Assembly (NCBI GenBank): GCA_963930655.1
Contig: OZ005601.1
Coordinates: 29,946,921-30,010,920 of the forward strand
DNA length: 64,000 nt
Source of the DNA: Myrica gale
Taxonomy: Eukaryota; Streptophyta; Magnoliopsida; Fagales; Myricaceae
Reading direction: 5' to 3'
Below are positions 12,686 to 23,211 of this stretch, one piece after another. Position 1 is the stretch's first letter. Each line of letters begins with the position of its first letter. The position numbers and the translations under genes were made by a program. A model generated the notes under the pieces. That model was not told the DNA's origin, did not search any database, and was given only the letters and a program-made list of their open reading frames with translations.

Positions 12686-15075
12686 CAGTGTCTTAGTTGC
12701 AAAGTCTGAAGTCAAAGAAGATTCACCTTTTGGGTGTAACAGTAATTTGATCCTTGTTCTGTTTGTAAATCTCTCCTTCCTAACTATCGGCCGCTGAAAA
12801 CATATTAAGCCCAGAATTTCAGTTCTCAAGCAACACAAAACATAGATCCAGGGAATACTCCAAAATATTGTCGCAACTAAGAAACAAGGCCTCTATTTTC
12901 AGTTGATAATGAGGCATACTTCTTTTCCTAATAATATTGAGTTATGTTTCTTGCATGTAGTTATTTGACACACAAACAAGATAAGAGAGGAACAAGTGCA
13001 ACACTTAAAATGAGCTGAAGAAATCATGCCCAAGTGTTTGCTTTGATCTGTTTCTGGTTCAACTCTTTTACATCTTGTAAGAACTCCATGGTAGAAATAG
13101 AAATAGAACTAGTCTTTTATGCCTGTTTCTAAAGTACCACCTAATTTCATTCAGTTTCTGGTGAACAAACCAACCCGAACTGATTGAGAGGACTAAGCTG
13201 TAGCTGTACTTGCTTAGTTGAGTTCTGTAGTTTTTTAAAGGTCTGGCAACTACTTCTCTGCGACTTTAATAGAATGAAAGCAAAGTCTTGAGGGATTATT
13301 GGAATTGTAGCCTGTAGACAGAGCATTATGGCCCTGCTGTTTAAAGAAGTTGATGATGAGCCTGAGTCCACGTTAGAGTCAGACAAAATTAAAAGCTCTG
13401 TCAGCCAATGTCAGCCCCCTATGTTCTAGCTGGCTGGCTTCTTGAATTATTCTCGAGGGTGTTAAAGAAGCTCTGCTCTGGTCTGTGGTAGAAAATCGAT
13501 TGTTCCCCTCCTTATTGCACTTCACTTGGATTGGACAGTAGTTGCTTTGCACAGATGTTAAGCTATTCGAACTACAATACGCAAAGTTCGAGTCTTCACG
13601 TACAAAAAGTTCGACTCACATGGACGTGTGGTTGATGTTTTGTATCATTAGTCAAGCCCTAAACTAACTGCGCACAGAATTATGGGACTGAAACTGTCTG
13701 CTTCATCCAAAGAAAAATACCCTGTGAAACACGATTAGGCTAACAGGATAGCTCCCCGAACATTTTAGACGTTTTTAAGTTGTTTAGGCTCTGATCATTC
13801 TTTGTGGCATGGCAGGTTTGCAATTCGAAACACATGCAATAGAAAAGAAGTGAAGAAAGCATTTCACATGTGCACTTGGAAAATCTGGAAACAGAGCCCA
13901 AATGCTATCACTCATCTACTCTTAAGCCATAAAGTAGATTGGGCCTGAGACAGCCCACAAGAATCCCAGATCAAGAAGTCCATAACTTTTCTTTCTTCTG
14001 TTTTTGAATTCGGATCTCTGTACTACTTTTTTTTTTCATTTTCTTTAAGCATGGCCGTTGAATTTCCAAACCATATATAATAACAATTACGTGATCTAAC
14101 CGATACCTGGCTCTGGCTGTCCTTGTGTTTCTCTACTTTCCATTTCATGCCACCTTTTTTGAAACAAACAAAATCAGTTGAAGAAACAAAAGCCTCCGTT
14201 ACAAAAAAAAAAAAAGAACATGATGACACGGCCATTATTCACATTATTAATCAATGTATTTTAGCTGAGCTAGCTGTTACCACATAATTTAATATTAAGT
14301 GAAATATATCAAATACGACAACATTTGACTTCTATACTCCAATTTGCCTAAAAAAAAGCTTTATATATATATATATATATATATACTCTTTTACAGCTTT
14401 ATGTGGGTCGTCGAATTTGACTTTCGTATCAGAAAATCTGTGGGATTTTCCAAGTAAAATAGCTCAATGAGCTGGGAAGGGTGGAGTACTTTATATCTTG
14501 AGCAGGTCAAAATAAGAGAGCGAGAAAACTATGTTATTGAATATATCCATTGAAATTAGGTCCAGTTTCCATTGACGCTTAGTTCTGTTAATTAAAAATA
14601 AAAGATTATAATTTAAGAAAAGATAATAATGTACCTTTTTGTTTTCTATGATTTGTACCCATCTATCTACGTACAATAGTATTATATAATTTATTCTGTG
14701 TTGTTAAAGTAGAAAAATCACCTTGCATTTTGTTGATCGATATTGTGCCCTGCATGTAGCTAGATAATTATATACTTTGCTTTTTAATCCTTTTTACAAA
14801 AAGCACCTTATCACTACTTGATAAGTACGTTATTTCGTTTGGAAGAGATATTTCTTATGATTTATTGTCAAAAGAAGCAAGCATAAAATGGTGAATATAT
14901 AGGATTAAGGGTTCCAGTAATCTCGCTAGTGGTTGAGTGAATTGCCAACCACAAAAAGAATTCAATGGGAACCATGAGTTGCATGCACGGCCCTAACTAG
15001 AAAGTTTAGTGGACTAGTCAACTTGTTTAATGTTTCTAGTGATCGAACCCAGTTTCGTATGAATTGGGCTAAATG
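12686..15075. other. Intergenic region after the LRR gene
   Basis: Contains the LRR gene 3' UTR and AT-rich DNA with a TA microsatellite near 14361-14385. I see no gene, RNA or clear transposon end in it; open frames are short and lack conserved motifs. Confidence 0.4.
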
Positions 15076-15085
15076 GTGAATAATA

Positions 15086-16085
15086 GGGTTCGGTTACTAT
15101 GCGAATCGTTATCATGTGAGTTTGTGTGAATTGACGGCTTAGATTAGAAGATTGAAATCTGATGGCTGAAACATTGACACCTCATTTAATGAAATTGACC
15201 CATATTCGGTTTACCGACCCGTTTTACAAAACCTAACCCGGATGCAATTTCTCTCTGCCTCTCTCTATTCGACGCTCTCTCTCTGTCGCCCAGCTCTCTC
15301 TCTCTATACTTCGACCTTCTCTCTCTGTCAGGCTGGAGTTAAGGGACTTATTACTGCCATTGATCGTTTTGAACCAAAAAGGAGATTTCGGCTCTCCACT
15401 TCTGGCATTTTTTGGATCAGGCATGCCATAATACGCTCCATGACACTCTCAAGCTTTACCCGTGTCTCATTTGGCCTTGAATCGGTATGCTCTTCCTCCC
15501 AAACTTCCTATTCTTCTTCTGTTTATATTAGCATAGTGATTTTCATGAGTCTTGTGAAAAATTTTCTGGGCTGGACGGAGGAATTCTTCATTTTGAAGTC
15601 AGTGTTTGAGTTAACGAGGCGCTGTTTAAGAAAACAGGGGAAGTATGACGTTTTAAGAGTCATCTGCGGGCTAATATGCCTGGAGCAAAAAACAAGCCAC
15701 AAAATCGTTGGAGAACCAACATGGCTAGTAGGAAATTGGAAAAAGCAATGCTTGTGTTACTCGAAAACCTTTGGTTTTGGAATTGTATGAGGTTAGAGTA
15801 GAAATCCAACGAGCCAGACTGGAACTTTCGTTTGAGCTTCATAGATTACCAACAGAAGACGAGATAGTAAAAAAAGTTGGGATCTCCCCAGAAAGGTACC
15901 ATGAAGTTACGAGAGCGTCGAATAGTCTTTTGTAAAACGGGTCAGTAAATCGAATATGGGTCAATTTCATGGTTGGTTTCATTAAATGAGGTGTCAATGT
16001 TTCAGCCATAAGATTTCAATCTTCTAATCTAAGCCGTCAACTCACACAAACTCACATGATAACAATTCGCATAGTAACCGAACCC
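15086..16085. mobile_element. Pack-MULE carrying a sigma-factor gene fragment
   Basis: A 1.0 kb element with long terminal inverted repeats. The left end (gggttcggttactatgcgaa) is matched reverse-complemented at the right end for about 150 bases, up to the sequences around 15235 and 15931; a further block, ctattcgacgctctc at 15265-15279, pairs with 15911-15925. The 9-bp sequence gtgaataat lies at 15076-15084 and again at 16086-16094, the target duplication size expected of Mutator-like elements. Between the repeats is host-derived coding DNA from a plastid sigma factor. No MULE transposase is present, so it depends on an element elsewhere. Confidence 0.88.
15323..15920 (+). pseudogene. Captured sigma-70 factor fragment (region 2 to region 3) with its intron
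   Basis: Two exon pieces of a nuclear-encoded plastid RNA polymerase sigma factor lie inside the Pack-MULE. Exon piece 15323-15484 reads [50 protein letters not shown], which is sigma region 2, including the FWIRHAIIR core. A gtatgc donor follows. Exon piece 15792-15920, after an AG acceptor, continues in frame with VRVEIQRARLELSFELHR then LPTEDEIVKKVGISPERYHEVTRAS, which is region 3. The donor genes normally carry a sigma region 4 downstream and a transit peptide upstream; both are missing here. The intron is kept, so capture was from DNA rather than mRNA. The joined frame has no stop, so it is young or tolerated. A SIGE- or SIGC-type donor is my guess. As a standalone protein it could not be a complete sigma factor. 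Confidence 0.87.
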
Positions 16086-16094
16086 GTGAATAAT

Positions 16095-16333
16095 CGAGGC
16101 CGGTTATTGTGTGAGTAAAGCTATTGTGTGAGTGTGTGAGTGGACGGGTGAGATTAGAAGTTGAGAAATCTATCGGCTGACAAAATGTCACGTCAGTTAA
16201 TGAAACCGGGTCGGTTGTGCAGGTCGGGTTCGTGAGTAGAATTCATTAATTGACGTGGCATTTTTTCAGCCGTTAGATTTCTCAACTTCTAATCTCATCC
16301 GTCCACTCACACACTCACACAATAACTTTTGCC
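16095..16333. mobile_element. MULE-type MITE abutting the Pack-MULE
   Basis: A 239-bp near-palindrome. The left arm (attgtgtgag, gagattagaagttgagaaat, ggctgacaaaatgtcacgtc) is mirrored by the right arm down to cacacaataacttttgcc. It is flanked by gtgaataat at 16086-16094 and 16334-16342, so it shares its left target copy with the Pack-MULE. Its arms resemble the Pack-MULE ends (gattagaag, then ggctga, then ttaatgaaa in the same spacing), so the two belong to one wider family. No coding capacity. Confidence 0.82.
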
Positions 16334-16342
16334 GTGAATAAT

Positions 16343-19300
16343 ATACTAAGTCCAAGCTAGCCTGCCTGGAAATCATGTACGTACGTACTATCGGAATGGT
16401 TTAAGAACTCTGGCTTGGTTTTTGGAGAATAAAGTACTGTAACTAGATAATCTTGTTGGGTGTTGAATGTAGTGGTAAGGGATGTATATGTGGATTAATG
16501 TTGATGAATAACGTCTTGGCGCTTAATTAATTAGGAGAAGTAGTAGTCATGAGAAGTAGGTGGGATATACAATATTAATCTATTAACTTAATTTCTTGTA
16601 AATATTTTAGCTGATTTGTAATTAATGCCAAAGAAAGAGGTCAGATGATCTATTGAAATAATTAAGTGTACAATATGAATTCATGGTGCTTAGAGGTAAC
16701 TGATTGGTTGCATGCACGAAGAAGATGTAATTGATCATTACTGTTGTTTTACAATTAATATCCATTTAATTATGAGTATTTTATGATCTAATTAACATTA
16801 TCATGATCATGAATATGGCTGCGTGCATGCACGATTAATATTATGCAATCAGCATTAATAGCTATATATAGATAGAAGAAAATACCAAATTTGAAGCAAA
16901 TAAACCTGCAGGCCAGGTTTAATTAATTTTATAGGTGGGTGGGGCTTAGCAAGCGGTGGAATCAACTGTGTTGTTATAAATAGATAATAAAGTACGATCT
17001 AATTTTTGGTTGTTTTCCTCTTCTTGCTGTCTATTCATTTGTTTATTTTGGTAATTTTTTGACGTGACTCGAATTGAAAGAGAGGCTACTGGTTAGAAAG
17101 TGGTTGAATTTGCAACGCCACTGATTAGAAAGGCACCAAATTAATTAGAGTCTACTGAAGATGGTAGCTGCCAGAAGTGCCTTGGGCAAAAAAAAAGCTC
17201 CACACTCCATATATAGTCATGTCTCGATCCTGATAGACATACATATATATATATATATGAGCAGAATGTGAATCATGAGATAATTCCCTAATTAAGAAAT
17301 GAATTAACTGATCCAGGTACTGAGCCTGGCCGATCGATCGGGCAGATTGTTAATTTGTTCAAGCTAGCCAATCAGCCATAAATGCTCTACTGATCTGGCT
17401 GTCCCTGCAGCTTCATGAACAGATGATAAAAAGGGGACTATTTACTTCAATATTTTCAAGATATATGCATTTGGGTTACTTCTGTACGTACGTAATTGAC
17501 CAGGCAGAAAACCAAAAAGCCAAAAAGAGATTATCTTTAGGCAGCTATAGAGTTGGTACTTGTTCCATCACATATCCACCTCACCTGTACCAAAAAAAAT
17601 AAGAAGAACAAACAAAATCGGGTTCGTGCAGGACTATGATTTACAAAGCATCATTATTCTAATCCCTCTTGGACGGACAGCTTCCAAATCACCAGCCTAT
17701 TAATCTTTGATCTGGACAGTGGACTGGATCGAAGCAGCAGGCATATTATTGTGGAATGGACTCATGAGTCATGACTAATTAATTAGGACAGCCATGCATC
17801 CTCCGCCGCCCGCATGACCCACACGAAATTCTTGAGTACTGTCTTGTCTCTTGATCGATCGCTGTCTCCTCTCAGTAATGCCCAACCCTTCTTTAACGCA
17901 ATTCAAGTCGCGGAAGATATTGAACCAAAAGATGTCACACAGTGAATTCCTCAATCATATTGCATATATAATATATATATGTGCGTCATGCTTAGTCAGT
18001 CGTTGCACTCCTGGTCCCAAATTCTAAGTAGTCCCATCCATTATGCAGGACTTCTTCTCCCAAAAATACCCTACAAATAAAAAAAATATATCCAAATTTG
18101 GTACAATAAGTATATCCAAATGTGGTACAATAAGTATATCTAACTTTCCCCGTAAGACTTGAAGGAAGGCTTCCATAATATCCGTCTCCGCGCGCGCCTA
18201 CATTTACGTTTACCTGCTCCTGAATGTCGGTCTCATTCGTTCATCACGTTCTCTATTACATATACGTTTTATTTTCTTTTGTTATGTTTATTTTCCTGTA
18301 GATTCTGCTTAATCCAACGGCTGTGATCATGCAAATTACGTTGACATTTGAATGGAATGTGCCATAATAAATGGCGTACCAACCCACCCGTCGTCTGCCA
18401 CATGTTGATCAACACGTAAACCCTCGTTCAAAGTGACGACGCAGACACTTCATTTATTTAACAATTTTTATTATTCTCTAAATTATTTATTTAGTTTATA
18501 TATATATATATATACTTGTTCGGTGAAGTAAGCCGTAAGGTGCATCATATACGTAACGGTATTTGCAACACATACTATATGTATATACTGCAGTTTTGGA
18601 CCTCCTGATGATCAACAATTCAAAACCATTGAATTCGGTCTTAACAAGTAATGTGGAATTAATTAATAGGTACCATACATACTGCACGCATAGTGTATAG
18701 ACTTGTATATAGTGTAATTTTCAATTTTGGAGAATTTTAATTTATTTTTAAAAATAGCTAAAGATATATATACGCTTGGTACGTAGGGGGATTATATTAT
18801 ATATATGCTAAATCCAGATGTCTACGAATGTCAAACAAGGCTTTAATGGTGGACCCTTTGAAGATTGGTTTCTTATGGGATACCTTCGCACGCAAAGGAT
18901 TCCCGGAAAATCAAACACTTTTTTTTTCCAAACAATATTATGACAACAACACGATGCCATGATTAGATTAATATCTTAGTACAGGTTCATATATATCACT
19001 TCAAATGGCTAATAGGAAGTTGACAAAAAGGAAATGAATGAAAAATATTGGGACGCCAAGATTATTGAGGATTTCCACTTTTCCCCATAAATATATATAT
19101 ACCTTGTGAGAAGAAACTGCAATGTAGCAAATTTGGTCCAAGCCAAGCCATTGCAGTATAGAAACTAGAAAGTAAAGCAAGCAAGCAAGCATTTTCGTGA
19201 CTGACTATATATGTATAGTATTTTCCGCTCACTCAACATGTGCTAATTGGTTTAAGCCGGCACCAATTCTTGTACAAATGATGGGTAGATTTTTTAAAAG

Positions 19301-19346
19301 CGTTGACATTCAAAATCTCAGCAGTCATCAGCGTTTCATTTGCATG
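16343..19346. other. AT-rich intergenic region
   Basis: Three kilobases rich in TA tracts (for example near 17240-17260 and 18497-18514) and tgcatgcacg-like words. No open frame with protein-like features, no RNA gene and no paired transposon ends were found. Confidence 0.4.
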
Positions 19347-19355
19347 TATTTCACT

Positions 19356-19581
19356 GGCAAAAGTTATTGTGTGAGTAAAGTTATTGTGTGAGTGGACGAA
19401 TGAGATTAGAAGTTGAGAAATCTAATGGCTGACAAAATGTCACGTCAATTAATGAAACAACCCGACCCGGTTTCATTAATTGACGTGACATTTTGTCAGC
19501 CGTTAGATTTCTCAACTTCTAATCTCACTCGTCCACTCACACACTCACACAATAGTTTCACTCACACAATAATCTGCCTAT
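19356..19581. mobile_element. MULE-type MITE in the IDA upstream region
   Basis: Nearly perfect palindrome: ggcaaaagttattgtgtgag at the left is answered by cacacaataatctgcc at the right, and the arms (gagattagaagttgagaaat, ggctgacaaaatgtcacgtc) meet around a short loop with acccgacccgg. The 9-bp tatttcact stands at 19347-19355 and 19582-19590. Same family as 16095-16333. The near-identity of its two arms suggests recent activity. It ends about 75 bases before the likely TATA box of the peptide gene at 19764. Confidence 0.85.
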
Positions 19582-19655
19582 TATTTCACTTTTTCCCGAC
19601 TTCCTCGTCTTTTACAAATCCAATCGCCAAGCCTTCCCTGTTTTCCCATGCACGC

Positions 19656-19664
19656 ATATATATA
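19656..19664 (+). promoter_or_regulatory. Likely TATA box of the IDA-type gene
   Basis: The motif atatatata followed by ac lies about 100 bases before the start codon at 19764. A pyrimidine-rich leader (cttctctctctctaac) follows, as is common in plant 5' UTRs. Inferred from spacing only. Confidence 0.45.
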
Positions 19665-19763
19665 ACAATTAGCTGCGCTTCTCTCTCTCTAACACCGTAA
19701 AAAAAGTTCTCAAAACTCTTTCAACCCTTAAACCCCTCCATAGCTCCCAAAACATATTCTCTA

Positions 19764-20057
19764 ATGGCTTCTCCTTCTAAATCCACAAATATTCCGCGCA
19801 ATACCAGATGCCTTATCGGCCTCCTCGTAGTTTTCCTCGTTTTCAGTTCTTTCACCGCAGCTAGACCCGGCGTAACAATAATGGTGGACAGAAAAGCGTT
19901 GCTGAATTCTGAGCATATGAGGCCTCTCCAGGAAAAGAACGATACTGGTTTTCGATATCACGGTCTGGTTTTCAGCTTCTTCCCCAAAGGGACGCCTGTG
20001 CCGGCCTCCGGACCATCTAAGAGGCACAACTCGGTGGTGGACTCTACGCATAATTGA
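19764..20057 (+). CDS. IDA-like: IDA/IDL1-type abscission peptide precursor
   Basis: Intronless 97-residue precursor of a secreted peptide of the INFLORESCENCE DEFICIENT IN ABSCISSION family, ligands of the HAESA/HSL2 receptor kinases that drive cell separation. A hydrophobic stretch (CLIGLLVVFLVFSSF, residues 16-30) ends at the probable signal cleavage site near TAARP. A variable region follows. The conserved C-terminal peptide region spans F70-N89 (FSFFPKGTPVPASGPSKRHN), with the 12-residue core P78-N89. The tail SVVDSTHN recalls the RHNSFVNS and RHNSVVNN tails of IDA and IDL1 and sets it apart from IDL2-5. The proline of the SGPS segment (P84), hydroxylated in mature IDA, is kept; the residue at core position 4 is alanine where IDA has proline. 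Position after an LRR gene of the PII-2 type matches Arabidopsis order around IDA and IDL1 as I recall it. Confidence 0.9.
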   Translation: MASPSKSTNIPRNTRCLIGLLVVFLVFSSFTAARPGVTIMVDRKALLNSEHMRPLQEKNDTGFRYHGLVFSFFPKGTPVPASGPSKRHNSVVDSTHN

Positions 20058-21679
20058 GCACCAATTACAGGCTCTTTTCATCAATAGGTGTTTGATCATT
20101 CTATTACTTAATTTTTTTTTCTTTCTTCCTTTTTTGGGTTTTCTTGGAGTTGTCTTGATTAACAGGATTTGGAAAGTTTTGAATCCGATGTGAAGCTATA
20201 GCTAGCCCATTGTGATCATATCATCAAGGAGCTGATTTCTTGTTTTCTGGTTTTCTCATCATGTTAAAATTATACTGTATATATACAGGAATCAGTATTT
20301 GTTACCATGTTATATTCATCTATACCAAGAGCTTTTATACTTTTTGCAAACAAGATTAGGTTATATGATTCCGAAGTGAGATAATTTCAGTGCGCATACC
20401 ATTGCCTATTCTCAGTTTACTGTGCAACAAGAGCGAAGGAGATCTTACACGCATATCTAAAGGATTTTACCTCTTTCTCCCCCTCCTCCCTTTTCTCCAA
20501 TGTTGAGTTAATTGGATGGTCTAGAGCTAGAGCAGCCAACAATGAATCTCCTTTAATTTGGGTGGCTCGGCCTACTGCTTTTGAGTCTTGAGGAAACTCC
20601 CTGCTGGTTTCATCACAAATATGTTTATTTTCATTCCTTTTGGACCTTGAGGGCTTGATTTAACCACAAATTGTTGAGCCCCACATTAATTATCTGGTTA
20701 GACGGGCGTTTAAGAAATGACAACGAGGATTAAAAGATAAATGCAGAGAATATTTTTTAGTGGCAGGAAACTCATGGCGTCCAAAAGTCTCCAAGCTAAG
20801 TTGCTTATCTTATGCAAGTAATGTCCCCAATTTTCAACTTCTGCAAATCAAAATTGACATAATTATTTCTTGGTCTCCAACGCATGTTTGTCACCTTTGA
20901 CCATCTCAGACGTTTTAACTTTGCAATATCTAACCCACAAGATTTTAGAATAAAGAAAGAGGAGTAGGTAATTAATAAATTAATTGTAAGGTCCAGTCAC
21001 TAACTAATTTTGACAGAATTTTAATTAATGGTAGTCTAAAGGAACAAGCGACGTATATTATATATATGTGTCTCGTTAATGCCATCATGTTTCCAGCCAT
21101 GACCTTGCAATTGAACCCTCCAGCACGTACCCCAGCCACAGAAGACACATCTCACGTTTATGCAGGCCAGTAATGGACACTGATCGATCAATTAGGCCAA
21201 ATGGCGAAATACGAAACCGCACGTTTTTTGCATAGTGATTTACCATAGTATTAGTACTGTCAGCCAAGTGATATCTGCCCAGAAATGGCCAGAAAGACGA
21301 TTCTGAAATTAATATCTAGTGGCTGACTATTTGTTTCGTGTGGGTCCAAATGAATGCATACAGGCAAGCCACTTGTCAATTGGATTGACAAAAATAGATT
21401 GGAAGATTTGGTCAGTACAAGAAGGATTCAACTTTAGTATGGCTGCAGCTGCCTACTTGTATTTTTGCATGGTACCTGTTTATCCTCAGCCACATCAGCC
21501 AGACAAAGATAGGCATACCGTCCCTGGTTTTTCCACATTTTTGCTATTTCTTACCTTCTTTACTGTGCCCTATTTGCGTCTTTTGAAGCATTTGGTCGTG
21601 GTATATATCCACAAATTTCCAAACTATTATTGACGGGGCGGCGCCAGTGTTTGGTATCTGTTTTACTCGGTTCTGCACA
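20058..21679. other. Intergenic region after the IDA-type gene
   Basis: Includes the 3' UTR of the peptide gene. The rest is AT-rich with no protein-like frame and no paired repeat ends. Confidence 0.4.
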
Positions 21680-21920
21680 TGTCAGAAATAAAAAATATTT
21701 AAACTTTGATAAGTGAAATATTTAATTATGAAAATATCCATATTAAATTTATTATATTTCTCACTTATGAAATTAAAAGATTACATGATGAGCTATTTAT
21801 AAGCTTTTGTTTTCCAACACCCCACATTGCTAAGCAATGTGGGACTACACCACATTTCAACACTCCCCGCAAACTCACCTTGAGTTTGGAGTTACAAAAA
21901 AATAATAACAAAGGTTGTCG

Positions 21921-22100
21921 GTACTGAGTCGGGAAGTCGTCGATACTGAGCCGAGAGGTCACCGGTACTGAGCCGGGAGGTTGCCAGTACTGAGCCGGAT
22001 GATTGTCGGTACTGAGCCGGATGGTTGCCGGTACCGAGCCGGGAAGATTGCTGGTACTAAGCCGAGAGAAAGCAGTTACTAAGCCGGACGGTCGTCAGAA
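21921..22100 (+). repeat. Tandem repeat of tactgagccgg units inside TRIM 1
   Basis: About eight imperfect units of roughly 21-24 bases with the core ggtactgagccggg separated by short variable links (aagtcgtc, ggttgcc, gattgtc). The same array, reverse-complemented (ggctcagtaccgg), sits in the centre of the element at 24685. Confidence 0.85.
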
Positions 22101-22284
22101 GGTAACTGGACTCAAGCCGAAAACCTTACTCCAATACCATGTTAGAAATAAAAAATATTTATACTTGATAAGTGAGACATCCAATTATGAGAATACCCAA
22201 TTAAATTTATTATATCTCACTTATATTTTAAAAGGTTACATAGGGGGGCTTATTTATAAGCTAAAAATCTCACATGCCTACATT

Positions 22285-22502
22285 CACAGGCGGAGGGAGG
22301 GGGCGAACAGGGGCCATTGCCCCTGTTGGCTCCCCCCAAAAAAATTTTTTACACGTAAATTTGTTAATTTTTTTAAGGCTTGCCCCCCTTAATGCCCACT
22401 GAATTTCAGACCGTCCCCTTAAGTCTAAGCAGCCCACTCCAGTCCCTTTGAATTTTCTTAGGAGTTTGCCCCTCATTTATTGTAATGCTCGCTCCGCCAC
22501 TG
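22285..22502. mobile_element. hAT MITE inserted in the TRIM 1 terminal repeat
   Basis: Ends cacaggcggag and ctccgccactg are inverted repeats of the cagtggcggag type. The 8-bp host sequence cctacatt occurs at 22277-22284 and 22503-22510, the target duplication expected for hAT. Just inside the left end lies a GC hairpin (aggggccattgcccct), a hallmark shared with the larger hAT copies in this window. Non-coding. Confidence 0.88.
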
Positions 22503-22544
22503 CCTACATTGTCTTAGCAATGTGGAACTACACATTTCTCAACA

Positions 22545-23157
22545 ACACATTTACTCTTCCTCACAAAAGTACTGGACAGGACAAACCACCTTAATTTGGA
22601 AAGTTTAATACGACCAGATCGGAAAATGATCATCTGGGTCTTACTCGTACATACTTTGTAGAGAAGAAGAAGAATAAAGATATCCAGATAGGGTAACAAA
22701 ATGAAAGCACATATCTGTTCTCTGCAGTTCAGTGGACCACAAACACACCATGAAAATACTTCCATCGGCAGTGGAAGCATTAGCTTAGAGACGTGCGTAG
22801 AATACAGTTTCGAGGGAAATCCAAATCTCAAGAACTCCAAAACTGGAAAGTGAACACTGGGATTGACATAGCTGTACGTTTCTTGCAATCCTTTCTTTTC
22901 TTTCTCCCTTTCTCGCAAAGTAAACAGTACTGCATGTATAAGATTGCCGGGTTGAAAGTTTCATCAGTCTTCGGGATTTGGTTTTAAGACTTCTCCGTCA
23001 CGTGGGGTATGTTGTACGGTCTTTTATTAGTTTTCTAATCAAATCCAGAGTTGACATAAACTGTACCTAATGATATTCTGAAGCACCCTAATAATCGTAT
23101 TTGGAATAATTAACTCCTAGCTAGCTAGGCTCCGATGTTCCCTAATCTACTGCATGC

Positions 23158-23211
<54 letters not shown>

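Larger units (their letters stand above)
21680..22544 (-). mobile_element. TRIM retroelement 1 (miniature LTR element, fossil)
   Basis: Two related terminal repeats, 21680-21862 and 22140-22544, bracket a 277-base centre with no coding capacity; the second repeat is longer because a hAT MITE sits in it. Read on the minus strand, each repeat starts TGTTG and ends near TAACA. The centre begins with tggtattggagt, a primer-binding site like the Met-tRNA type, and ends with a purine-rich tract (gcggggag) next to the other repeat. Flanking gcaca and acaca may be a worn 5-bp target duplication. Too small to code for anything: mobilised in trans when active. Same family as the element at 24685. Confidence 0.82.

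Noticed and set aside
15242-15790. Continuous open frame of 182 codons in the Pack-MULE as a single protein
   Set aside because: Beyond 15484 it reads through the captured intron; only the sigma region 2 part is real coding sequence. The upstream part is CT-repeat DNA.
22514-22918. Minus-strand open frame of 134 codons
   Set aside because: It starts in intergenic DNA and runs into the edge of TRIM 1; no conserved motif.
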